Below, piece after piece: positions 22,640 through 32,924 of a stretch of DNA of 64,000 nt. The notes beneath the pieces were generated by a model, which was not told the origin of the DNA, searched no databases, and saw only the letters and a program-made list of their open reading frames with translations. Source of the DNA: Isoetes taiwanensis. Lineage: Eukaryota; Streptophyta; Lycopodiopsida; Isoetales; Isoetaceae. A program made the translations under genes and the position numbers. The stretch covers positions 143,206-207,205 of the forward strand of contig JAJEKV010000430.1 in the NCBI GenBank assembly GCA_021234155.1, written 5' to 3'. Within the stretch, counting starts at the first letter, position 1. Every line of letters starts with the position of its first letter.

Positions 22640-23349
22640 GATACTTCTACCTTGGACGAGGATTGTGCGGTGTCAGGGGTTAAAGCAGCGGTGCCGTAAT
22701 TTACCATGAAAGGAGACATCGCGAGATGACAGCGGCAGCCTTTGTTGTAAAGCGAATTCCACCAAGTGGATGTACTCATCCCACTTGGGCGCTTATTCCA
22801 CACATAGTTCGAGCATGTCTTCAATGATCCGATTCGTCCTTCCGTGCGGCCCATCGTTTGGGGATGATATGCGTGCTCATGGAGAGCTTGATGCGAATGG
22901 TGCTGAAGAGGTCCTGCCAAAAGGCACTCATAAACTTGGAATCCCTATCGGATATTATCTCCGAGGCATGCCATGGAGTCTGAAAATCTCCCTTACAAAT
23001 AACTTGGCGATTATCTAATGCGATTGTCGATAGTCTTGCAAGGCACAAAATGTGCCATCTTAGATAACTTATCTCGACAACCATCAATGCATCCTTGCCT
23101 CGAAGAGTTCTAGGGAGACCTGTGATGAAATCCATGCTTATGACCTCCCACTTTGCATTTGGCACCCCAATGGCTCAAGAGCACACGGAATCGAAGTTGC
23201 TCCGCTTTGGTATGGCTGACATCTTGGCAATCCAGAATATATGCAGCTATCGCCTCTTCATTCTGGCGGAAGTAGCTACTTGAATCTTGAAAATAGGTCT
23301 TCATGAAGCCCGGCATGCCACCGCTATTGAATTTTGTTATGTGTGTCAT
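22640..23349 (-). pseudogene. Integrase zinc-binding and DDE core
   Basis: The zinc-binding part (23,349-23,190) contains GGMPGFMKTYFQDSSSYF and YILDCQDVSHTKAEQ. The last two-cysteine signature is reduced to one cysteine. The core starts PNAKWEVISMDFITGLP (about 23,162, first Asp), continues to SDRDSKFMSAFWQDLF (about 22,955, second Asp) and reaches YHPQTMGRTE (about 22,860, catalytic Glu). All three DDE residues are present, but in different frames. Confidence 0.85.
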
Positions 23350-23639
23350 GAAGAATTAGCTTCCTTACCCACGATGATTCGGGCACACACAACTTATGCT
23401 TGTGATACAACAGGTTGCCTTCCTTCTTATAATGCTTGAAGGCTTCCGGCTCCTTATCTGTTCGGCTTCCTTGGAAAGGCTTTCCCATACCTCCTTGAAG
23501 TCCACATCGTTGGCAGGACTCCTCAATCTTCTTGCCAAACTCACTTTCGAAAGAGTGGAAATCGCATTACAATCGTCCTTGTACGAAATGGTCTCACGGA
23601 GGGCATCTGCTACAACATTAAGCTTACGGACTTATATAA

Positions 23640-24022
23640 AATATCAAAATCATACTCCTCAAGAATTCCATCCACCTCCTTTGTCTTAAGTTGAGGGTGG
23701 CTGGGTGAAAAGATCTTGAAGGCTCGGTGATCGGTATCCAGCTGGAAACTTCCTTCCGGCCGGATAATGCCTCCATATCCTCAATGCCACGACAATGGCT
23801 AGCAGCTCCTGATCATGGGTTGGGTAGCGTTGCTCTGGCGTCGTTCATCTTCTTCGAGTCGTGGCGACTACCCTTCCTTCTTGCATCAAGGCCCTTTGTT
23901 GCTATCTTGCTTGCATCTGTTGCTACCAACTTATCTTTACTCGGATCCGGGAGAACAAGCACTGGTGCTGTTGTTAGAGCCTCTTTAAGCTTCTCAAAAA
24001 AGCTTGGACTTTCTCTAACCAA
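23640..24022 (-). pseudogene. Retroelement RNase H
   Basis: Contains VLVLPDPSKDKLVATDASK, with the first catalytic Asp, and a broken SKKMNDA block. After frame changes come a THDQELLAI-like Glu helix and a DTDH-like block. The order and spacing match the Ty3/gypsy RNase H; it lies directly after RT. Confidence 0.8.
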
Positions 24023-25046
24023 TGGCTAGTCAATCCTTAATCTTCTTGGCCTTAGTGAGGTCGGAGCAAGGGGGCGCCCGCCGCAAAAGTCCTTGGCGAA
24101 CTTTACGTAATATCCCGCCAGCAGAAAGCTTCTTACTTACGCCCACATTCCTTGGAGCTGGCCAATCAACTATTGCCTCAATCTTAGATGGATGCGTGGA
24201 GATTCCCTGGGATGTTACTACATGCCCCAAGTACTACTCCACTTTCGACATTTGCAAAGTGGCATAGAGAGCTTCCCATACAACCGATGGCGTCTCAACT
24301 TCTCCAACACTTTCACGAGATGCTGACAATGCTCCTCAAGGGACTTGCTGTAGATTAGAATGTCGTCGAAGAAGACAATAACAAACTCATCCAAGAAGTC
24401 TCACGAAGATGTCGTTCATGAGCGCATAAGCGTTGCTGGAGCATTCGATAGTCCAAAGGGCATTCTTGTAAACTCAAAATGACCATAGCGTTACGGCGGT
24501 CTTATGGATATCCTCTTCTTTTATTCTTATCGATGGTATCACGACCTCAAATCAATTTTAGAATACCTTTGCTCCTTGTGGCTGGTCCATTAGATCATCG
24601 CCCTTGGCAATGCATACTTGTTCTTTATCGATGCGCTTATTAAGCTGGCGATAGTCTATCACATTCTTAAGCTCCCATCTTTCTTCTTCACAAAGAGTAT
24701 AGGTGCTCAGAAGGAGACACACTTGCTCTTATAAATCAAGCTCGAGCAATTCTGAATTTTGTTTCTTGAGCTCAATCAATTCTAGGGTGCTCATTCTATA
24801 TGGCCTTCTTGGTAGGCTTGCCAGCATCCGGAGCCAATGTGATCTCACATTCCACACCCCTATAAGGTGGCGTTTGCTTGGGATTTCCTCCGGAAATACA
24901 TCCTTGAACTCTGAAATAAGCCTTGCTATGCACGGGCAACCGATTTCCCTTTGGGTCACTTCCATCCTGCTTGCACGGCTCAGCGATTCCATCCTCAAGA
25001 TGTAATCCACCTTATTCCTTTCTATACTCTTCCTTAGCTGCTTCAA
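24023..25046 (-). pseudogene. Ty3/gypsy reverse transcriptase
   Basis: Begins near FKDVFPEEIPSKR and PYRMSTLELIELKKQ (25,046-24,729). The finger motif FVKKKDGSLRMCIDYRQLNK falls around 24,700-24,630. The catalytic motif reads [12 protein letters not shown] at 24,385-24,351, with both Asp intact. The domain ends with a NVGVSKKLSAGG-like thumb, equivalent to NVSEVRSFLGLAGYYRKF in the second element. Several frameshifts and stops interrupt it. Confidence 0.9.
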
Positions 25047-25599
25047 AGAAATACACTTTGCATAGGAGAATCTAGCTTCTTACCTTTCACTATCAACTTG
25101 CCCGTGCGGTGCCGTCATGGTGACTTCATTCGGTGCCAATCAATCATGGCTTTGGTGGCTTCAAAAATTCCATCCCCACTATCGGATCATATCTTCCGAT
25201 GTCCATGACTTACGCTCCCATCCCCACTTAGCCCCACTAAGGTCTATGTCAAAGGTGATCCTCCTCCCCTTAGTGTGCGAATGGGCCGTTTGCCATAGCC
25301 TCTTGGCCTTGGCTTAGACTTCAATACCTTGTTCTTCATTAGAGCAGACCAATCTAGGGAGATGCAAAATTATGAGAGCTACGTATCTATGAGGACTACA
25401 TAAGGATTACTATCTATGATCCCATCGCCCGGCGATGGCGGTTAGTGATTCTCTATATCACTGTCTCAATGTTTGCACATATGTGGCACTCACCATCTAT
25501 GAAGTCACGGCAGCCCTCCTGGCGTTAGTGGGTAAGTCTAATTAAAACTACGTTGGGGAGTCCCAATCAAAGAGTTACGCCAAAATTTGCATGGCGAAT
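25047..25599 (-). other. Probable protease/linker region, not resolved
   Basis: Sits where the aspartic protease is expected, between gag and RT. A short frame near 25,200-25,140 reads DPIVGMEFLKPP-like sequence, suggesting the protease-RT linker. I could not find a convincing DTG/DSG active site. Confidence 0.35.
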
Positions 25600-26760
25600 G
25601 GACAATCATGTGTTGATTGCCTTTTGGCTGGAAGCACACGAAGCATAACTTTTTTCTCAATGCATTCACGTCTCTTTTCCTTGTTGTTGTCTAGGAGGCG
25701 GCTTGGCCTTACGATGCGATTACGTGGCTTACTACGGTCCCCAAAAGCTTTGTTCTGACCCTTACCTTCTTCTTGACTCCACGATGGTGTAGCGCTGGCG
25801 ATTATACCTAATATTGCCCACGATCTTTAGTGAACTCTTACCCCGAAGGTTGTTGTTTCTCTGGCTGGAGTTGCTGGTGCCTCTTTAAACTTAACTTTTA
25901 TCTTACGGCACATTACAGTGACTTGAGGTTGATTGCTCTAACAAGCCTCTTGATATTCTTTTCAACCCCTCAATGTAAGTATCCACGGCTTGCCTCTCAC
26001 GAGACTCGGGGAACATGCGACTGAGCCTCATAAATTCTTCGGTATATGCTTAGCCAGCGATAAGCTACCGATTCAACTGTGTAAAAGCTGGCGAATCGTC
26101 TACTAGTATGAGACCTTGGCACATAGTGTGCTGGGGAAAGCTTTGCGAAGGTCTTAAACCTACAATTGTTCCTCTTCGGCTTGTTGGACTTAGCATATCC
26201 CTTCCACCGGATCCTTGCGGTCCAATAAGGTTAGGCTGTAACAACTTTCCCCTATGTCCTTGTCTTTCATACCAGGTATGAGTTGCCAAATTCTTCCATT
26301 TCATCAAGCCATGCTTCAGCCTCCATGCGATCTGTCTTTCCACGAGGCGGCGGTAGAGCTTCCTTGTCTTCCATACATTGCTCATAGCACTATCCACCTT
26401 TTACGATAGTCATCGTCTTTCTTGCTCTTTTCCTTGCTTTTAGGTGTGCGGTATTTGTCGGACCCGGTTATCCTCTTGGAAGAGCTATCGATGAGCTGGA
26501 GCTAGATGGTGATGGACTCTGGTTCTCCTCTTCCTTCTCCTATCCACGGCGTTCCCACGGTTGCCCTCCCCTTCTGGCGAGGGACTTCGTCACCACACGG
26601 AAAACAAGGTGGAGGTGGAGGACCATCTTCACGTGCATTCATAAGAGGTGTAAGCCCGGTTGATGAGGTGTTGCATCACGGTTCCTCATCGCACCAACCT
26701 TGCGTTGGCCTGCCTCACGGTGACATATCACGCTCAAAAGTCTTCGTTCTCGCCAAACAA
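25600..26760 (-). pseudogene. gag with retrotransposon-gag domain and zinc knuckle
   Basis: Minus-strand frames show a serine-rich linker near 26,480, an EAEAWLDEMEEF-like block near 26,310, and EEFMRLSRMFPESRERQAV then DTYIEGLKR around 26,045-25,950. The last is the typical F.rL.rmfPe...a..YieGL of the gag capsid domain. A cysteine pair CFVC near 25,645, with His and a later DC in another frame, is a degenerate C-x2-C-x4-H-x4-C nucleic-acid-binding knuckle. Confidence 0.7.
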
Positions 26761-27045
26761 GTTCCTTGGTACCCAATTGCGTGGTCGGTCTGCTGATCTT
26801 GAGATCACGCACTTGAGTTCTTCTTTGCAAGGATTGATCATCAATACATTTTATTTGGGTTAGATGTTGATCAATTTTACTTGCAATTGAATTATCTTTA
26901 GTTATAAGAAATCATACAAAGCCTTACATTGACAAAGCGGTTAATAGTCATTAATACATAAGGATTACATGATAAGGTAGATATATCTTAGCACAATGGG
27001 TACAAGAAACATTTAGCACAAAACTTAAGAAAATTTTACAACTAT

Positions 27046-28151
27046 TCAATGGCCTCGAAAGCACGAAGAAGTTCTTGACATCCACGAATCCGGAGGCCTC
27101 TTGGGGATGGCAAAAGATGTTCTCGTCGATCTTCCTTCAAGTGCTGGGGCCATCTGGGTTCCGGGAGTTCGGTGTTGTTCTTCTACCTGAGGAAAGTGTT
27201 GCATCCCTAAGGTGCCCTCTCGCAAAGTTCCAGGCAATGGAATTTGGCTGCGCCCTGTTGAAAGGAATGATGTGATGCGGCATGGTATATCTTGAAAGTG
27301 CTGCCGAAGCCCGAAAGTGCTATGAGAAGTGCCTGCGGATTCTTCCCCTTGGGCTGAACTCCTTGTGGAAGACTATCATTTGCCCTTGGTTGGGGCTGGA
27401 AGATAGTAGCGAAGTGCGTGCCCTTCCCTCGCCTACCGCGATCCGGTGCCCTTCCCAAGCCGCTTCACCAGGTAGGCATCCAACGCCATCGGTCTTCATG
27501 ATCCCTCCACATCTTTGGTTGCATTGTCCAAGTTGATCTTTCTTTGGACCCTTCCCTCATGCTCTGGCTCGGGCCGGCCGGCTTGAGCTTGGGCCCTTCC
27601 ACGGTTTGTAGAGTATGCTCAGCCGTATCTGGCTGGAACTCCTCCTCTGAGATGATAGGTTTCTTTGCCGATGAATCTCCCTTATCTGGCGATAGGCTGC
27701 TATGTCCGACATTGTCTCTCCAGTAAGAGTGTCTCAGCCCGGCTCCCTTGGGATCTCACGGTATGAATAGATGGATGGTGCGCTCTTCCCGTGTGCTATC
27801 ATGCCCAAGAGCTTCGTCGATTAGAAGACCACGTTCACGGCAATGGGACAAGTTGGGGATGTCATTTGCAAAATGTACTCCTCCCCGTCGATGACTATCG
27901 GTGGCAATTTTGTGATCTTATTAATGGTGGGTGCGTTATCTGTTCTCCGTCGTCGTCGTCATGCCTCAACGCGATACCTCCGCATTCTTGTTGCCTCCAC
28001 CGCTCCCATTCGGGTTACGCTCCCCTAAGCCGCTTTCGTAGTCTTCATGGATGCAACAGAGATGGTGCCCCGGACGTCGTGCCGCTATAGTATTAATAGG
28101 CGGGAGGACTCTATATTCGGGATTTGATCCTGGGCCCCTACAGGGCATCAA
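27046..28151 (-). pseudogene. Unidentified second ORF upstream of gag
   Basis: Minus-strand reading with several frame changes. Segments that look protein-coding are LPPIVIDGEEYILQMTSP with TCPIAVNVVF following (about 27,915-27,835) and the C-terminal SFAIPKRPPDSWMS region. A stop near 27,046 is followed by an AT-rich, 3'UTR-like stretch (26,830-27,045). Similar AT-rich sequence follows the H3-like ORF. I do not recognise the product. It may be a distant gag part or another cargo gene. Confidence 0.4.
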
Positions 28152-29391
28152 GTGGCGCTAAGTCTAAGGGCTGAGCAGGGGTTCCCCTACTTTGTTGATT
28201 GACCTATAGTGCATGAAGAGGGCAAAAGTCGCATGCAGTGAAAAGGTACCTATGCCTATTATGTGCCGGGTCATGTGTAATCGGGCATGGTCCTAGTCCT
28301 ATCCCATAGCTGCTTCTTGCCTTTGGATCCTGCCAACTCTAAAGACCTAAGGCTTGGGTAAGTGTCTCAAGGGAAACCCAATTCCTCCCCTAGGAGGCGA
28401 TCCTAACTTCCCAAAGGCGGGGACCTGGCTGGTCATATTGGCACATAATGTCGTGTAGTAGGGTGTTCTAGTCAAAGTTGCGTGAAGATCAAACAAGTGA
28501 TCAAAAACATTGAGAAGGCTTGATCTCTTGGAAGCTGATGGATATGGCTGGCAGCATTGTACCATCTCTCAAAAGTTCTTTGAAGCCATTGAGCGGAAAG
28601 GGTGTAGAAAATGGCTTGCAAAGATGGAGTGGAGGATCAGAAAATCGCCCTAAAGGGCTGAAGGGAGCAGTTAAAGGAAAAAAAAAATGGCAAAATGGGG
28701 CCTATTTTTATAGACTATGGGTGACCTGGGGTTCGTGCAAAAGGTACCTACCTAAGACGACCTTGGTTCTATGGCTCGGTGTCCAAATGAACTACCATGA
28801 AGTGCAAACTTAAAGCAAAACAAAGCAAGAAATACTACATGGCAATTTGTTGGATCAAATTTGGCTAATTTGGGCCAAAGATGGGCTGACCAGGTGAATC
28901 AGCTGGCGGATGGCCTCAGCGTCCCTTGGGCATGGACGCAAAGCGTTTAAGCTTGGTCTCACCCGGTTGGCTTTGTTTTGGGCCAATTTTTGGTCATTTC
29001 TGGGAATTTAAAGATGCTAATATGGCTAATTGGGCCAATTCTAACCTAACTAGCAACTTATTTTGAGCAAAACTGACATCTAGAAGCTTGATTTTGGGCC
29101 CAGTCGGGTGAATCCGCGCGAAACACGCCTGCGTCGGGAACGCAGAGGCCCTAAGGCGGTGGTCTCACCGGTTGGCCCGATTTTTCAGCATTTTAGATGA
29201 TTTTTTTGCCAAAATTTTGTTGTAGTCATGATTTCTAGGGTGTTTCTAGACATGCTATGAAGAATTCTACCACAATTGGGTTCTATTTCCTATATTTCAA
29301 GCATACAACATTTTTTCTAATTATAGAGGGAAAATAACTTTTATATTAATAAGAAACATAGTTACATGAAAATTTAGCTTTCTTACAAAAT
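28152..29391 (-). other. Spacer after the H3-like ORF with imperfect ~210-bp duplication
   Basis: The block GGTGAATC...GTCTCACC-GGTTGG...GATTTT-GG recurs at about 28,890-28,995 and 29,104-29,200 with much divergence. The rest is AT-rich. The part next to the ORF (29,200-29,390) looks like a 3' untranslated region. No gene recognised. Confidence 0.5.
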
Positions 29392-30484
29392 TTACAAAAT
29401 TTGAGGGCCTAAGGCCTCTCTCTCTGCAATCCTTCGTGCTAAGTGAATATCCTTGGGCATAAAGGGTAACTCTCTTAGCATGGATAGTATGAGAGGTTCC
29501 CTTCCTCGAAGAGCTGGACCAGCTCTGCTGAAGCCTCTTGCGAGCGGGTCATTAGAGGGTAACCCTATAATCGGTCGGAGCTGCTACAAAACCTCTCTAA
29601 GGAGGCTCGAAGGAGCCTTCCTTATCGGAGATGCGTGCACATCACGGAAGTGCGAATCTCCCTAAACACCGGGTGTATGTGCTATTCGCCCGTGGTGAAC
29701 CCTCTTGGGTTTTCGGTCTCGGTGGGGTGGCTTGGGCTGGTTCTTCTTCCCCCGCCGCCCCACCGCGGCAACTGGCGCACCTCTGGCGGCAATACCACTC
29801 ATTGTACCTCGTCCAACGACGAAGGTACTCCTTGTATGCCACCATCTTCCGCTTAAACTTCGGTCTCTTTGGAGCTTGAATGCCTCCCCTACCTTTTGCT
29901 TCTTCACCACCTTAGGTGGTTCCGCCATTTAGGGTAGGGTGGCTAGCGTTGGGTCCCCCTCGCTCTTCTTCCTCCCTCGTCTCAGGTAAGCCCTTTGTTG
30001 GTGCTCCTCCTCCGTGCGGGCCTCTTCTATAAGCGGCCAGTCCGGGGAGGCGTCGTTCCTCCTCTTGGTCAGCCTCTCCTGCTCCCTCAGCTCCCTCTCC
30101 AGCTCAGCTTCTTCTGGCTGACCCCTCTCCTCACGGCCACTCTTTGACTTTTTCCTTCCCCTTCTTTTTTTTGAAGGGCCCGGCCGTCGATCACGGTGGT
30201 GGTGCTGCTCTTCCACCTGTTCTTCAACCTGTTCCTCCACCTCGGTGTCAGGGGCCAGTGTGAGACTCATCGTTCTCTGTGTGCCTCCCAGATGGTGGCG
30301 CTCTTTGGGGCTCTCCTCGGCATCATGATGCGTTATCGCCCCGGCTGCTGCTGCTGGGGGAAGCTCCTCTTCCCCTTTCTTGGGTGGGAGGTGCTCAGGG
30401 GATCTTCTTCACATGTAGCCCCTGCTAGCCATGGAAGGGGTAGGTCTTGGTCGAGCTTCTGTAGGTTTGTTTGGTGCGTGCCAT
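29392..30484 (-). pseudogene. Histone H3/CENH3-like ORF with very long N-terminal tail
   Basis: Histone H3 packages DNA in nucleosomes; CENH3 variants mark centromeres. Minus strand from ATG at 30,484 reads MARTKQTYRSSTKTYP, the canonical H3 start with the K4 context intact. A long insert of about 240 residues follows (30,432-29,700): EVEEQVEEQVEEQ, then KKRRGRKKSKSGREERG and a Glu/Arg-rich coiled-coil-like stretch, then GKKNQPKPPHRDRKPKR. The H3 fold then appears in pieces: HTPGV and REIR (alpha-N, about 29,675-29,650), IRKAP and LLREV (alpha-1, 29,626-29,590), QEASAELVQLFEEGNL (alpha-2, about 29,540-29,491), IHAKRVTL (29,485-29,462) and MPKDIHLARRIAERE (29,460-29,416). The stop is TAA at 29,392. 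Most of it is in one frame; in-frame stops near 30,409, 29,931, 29,664 and 29,585 and short compensating frameshifts break it. H3 identity is firm; CENH3 is only suggested by the long divergent tail. Confidence 0.85.
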
Positions 30485-31022
30485 ATCTTGTGGTTGAGGG
30501 AAATGGGTGGCGTAAAGGTTTTGAGCAAGAGAGAGGTGAAGGTGAAGGGTTGGAGAGAGAGAATGAGGTGTCGGATATTTAAAAGGAGGGTCCCCGGGAA
30601 TATTCTCCTACCATAACTACCCTATTTATTAGTCCCCCCTTATTAATTACACCATATTTAGTAATTATTTAACTATTAATGTATATGTTAAATCTATATT
30701 AATTGATATTATACTTAGATTTTCGAATTTTTCTAATGGTTGAAGTGCAACCTATGAATTTTCGCCATTTTTCACTGGGTCTCGATTGGCATGATTCTTG
30801 ACCCATTTTAGGGTTAATTTTCACTCCAAATTTACTAGAAGATGAATTTGACTCACTCAACTTTCGTCTAACACTTAACCTAAGTAAGTCTTGCCTAGGA
30901 GAAAAATTTTTCCCCATTTTTGTGGTTCGATGGTGGAAATGTTTATTTCACACCCTATAGGCCTGTTAGACTACTTCATGGTTATGGATATGGTGCTAGT
31001 TCTTGGTCAACCAAGAACATGC
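30485..31022 (-). other. Retrotransposon leader / 5'UTR of the H3-like ORF
   Basis: Between the primer site and the MARTKQT start. The last ~100 bases before the ATG are pyrimidine-rich on the minus strand (CTCTCTCTCC, CTTCACCTCTCTC), typical of a plant leader. The rest is AT-rich without coding signal. Confidence 0.6.
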
Positions 31023-31034
31023 GCTCTGATACCA
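31023..31034 (-). promoter_or_regulatory. Primer-binding site, initiator-Met tRNA
   Basis: Minus strand TGGTATCAGAGC, the exact complement of the 3' end of plant initiator methionine tRNA. It starts two bases inside the 5' LTR end at 31,037. It sets the element's orientation and shows that the 31,037-32,643 copy is the 5' LTR. Confidence 0.95.
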
Positions 31035-31036
31035 TT

Positions 31037-32643
31037 TGTGACGCTCCTCGCTAAGCGTCACGGTACGCCGTACACTTTCGGCAGAAATCCCCATCGGCTC
31101 GGCAACCGCGATGGGCCCTTCGTCTACCCGCTTTCGACGGGTGACTCTTAGTGTGGGAAGGGGACTGAAGGTGTCTTGCGGCGCCCTTCCCTATGGGCTC
31201 CTATAGGCAGGCGATAACCACGTCGAGAACTAGCATCAACATATACAAATACTACCTCGAAGGGTAGTGCATCACTCATAAACCAAGGCAAAGATGATAA
31301 TCACGAACCATAAAACATGAGAGCTCCTACCCGGCTCGGACTTCGTGGGAGGATGGTAGAGGCTAGGCCTCAAGATAGAAGCATCGAGTCATGGCAATGG
31401 CGAGGCTGGCATAGAACAATGGCTAGGGTTGACCACTCCATCCGCCCCTCCCGTGCATACTTTGCAAATGGGCTAGATCAGGCTCGACAAGACTCTAGCC
31501 TTCCGGATCGCAATCCCATGGCATCACCCATCTGGGACTACTCAGTTGCATCTCCCCGGAAGGGTTGCATCTCCCCTTCCGGGATCTAGAGGTGCCGTGG
31601 GCGGCTAGAGAATCGTGGCGACACACGCATTCGTACCAGTGAACCCCCAAAGCGAGCCAAGCCAACACTTGCAGCTCTCGAGGTGTGGCAACACCATTGC
31701 CCGGGGAGGTGTCGGACCCATGCTGGAAGCCCACCGCAGTGACCCGACCATAAGCCTAGCCCACTATGGGATCCCCGAAGCCCCCCACTCGGCGGGGATC
31801 CTCCCTCCACTTTCCCTCTAGCCTGTTATATGGTGCTGAGTCATATCATAGCCTCAATAGCCTGGTGGGCTCCTATGCACAGAGCCGCAACTAATAGGAA
31901 CTAAAGGGGTCTACTCTAGGAGCATACTACATATGGCTCTAGGTCTCTACCCCTTCCCAATACAAGAGGAGCAAACAAGATCAACCAACATCCATACTCA
32001 TCACATCATGAGAATAATCATAAGAAGAACATCTTAACCTAATCATACAAATCTAACTAATAGTTAGGGTTCCTTGATTAGGGTTCAAGAAGTTCAATAT
32101 GGGTTCTAGGATGGCTCTACTCTAGATACAAAATACTAGCATATCACGGAATGCTAATTTCGGATGAGCTATCACAACTACTATCCTACATACACGCTCT
32201 GAAGCTCTCCCTCCGGATCCGTGTGCCTCCATGGTCTCGACTCACGAGATGCCGCTCCTACTCCAAGAGCGAGTCTACCTGGCTTTGGGGCTCTTTTGAT
32301 CTATGCCTGACAAGCGATGTTGAAATGGGGTTTCGAACGAGTAGGTGAGTCTCTGGGTGCTAGGGCTAGAAAGAGGTCTAGGGTTAGGGTTTATGCCTAT
32401 ATGAGTTAGGTCCACCTAGGATGCCACGTGGTACCAATCGGGTGAGTCCTGTGTGGCGGTGCCCCAATAGGTTAAGGCCACGTGGATAATGGCTTAACCT
32501 ATGGTTGGCTAAGTTATGAGAATAACTTAGCCATGCCCCCTAGTGCCACAATCTATGGTATACAAGGCTATGAAGATAGACTTGTATGGTGACGGATCCA
32601 GGAATATACGTATTTATGGCGTATATTCCCCTGGACCGTCACA
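31037..32643 (-). mobile_element. Complete 5' LTR (1,607 bp)
   Basis: Bounded by TGTGACGCTCC at 31,037 and GGACCGTCACA at 32,643, giving a 6-bp inverted TGTGAC/GTCACA end. Its inner edge abuts the primer site. Homologous copies lie at 19,920-21,210 and 12,697-13,515. Confidence 0.95.
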
Positions 32644-32924
32644 ACGGACCCTTAAAACCTTCCAGAAGCAGTTCGCCCTAAAAGTCCTTTCCCGAAGGCC
32701 CCTGGCCATGGACAAGCAATTCTCCCACTCCGGAACTGTGAATTGACTCTGCCAATGGACTCAAAACATCGACATTATCCTGGACACCAAGTTTCGTGGG
32801 CAGAAGACCACCCCTTCTCCAAGAAGCGCCAAAGTAGCTCATGTCCAAAATATTCGTAGTCAATTAGCCTAAGAGGTGGTTGCAGAATACTGCCATGTAG
32901 AGGGTTCATGTTTCTTTCGTTGCC
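32644..32924. other. Flanking sequence shared with 15,908-16,010
   Basis: GACCCTTAAAACCTTCCAG and the next ~100 bp align with 15,910-16,010. Both precede a satellite array. This suggests the LTR element inserted into a satellite-bearing segment that exists in at least two copies. Confidence 0.7.

Larger units (their letters stand above)
19920..32643 (-). mobile_element. Ty3/gypsy chromovirus carrying a histone H3-like ORF
   Basis: Minus-strand order: 5' LTR (31,037-32,643), tRNA-iMet primer site (31,023-31,034), leader, H3-like ORF (29,392-30,484), unknown ORF (27,046-28,151), gag (about 25,600-26,760), RT, RNase H, integrase with chromodomain-like tail (22,100-25,046), non-coding 3' region, worn 3' LTR (about 19,920-21,210). 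The order RT-RNase H-integrase defines Ty3/gypsy; the tail after integrase places it among chromoviruses. Its ~11-kb minimum length is large for the group because of the extra ORFs. Flank after the 5' LTR starts ACGGA; the partner target duplication cannot be checked because the 3' LTR's outer end is gone. Coding frames are broken many times, so this copy looks immobile. Confidence 0.85.

Noticed and set aside
29631-29932. Plus-strand frames of 73-82 residues over the H3-like tail
   Set aside because: Antisense shadows of the H3-like ORF; no motifs of their own.
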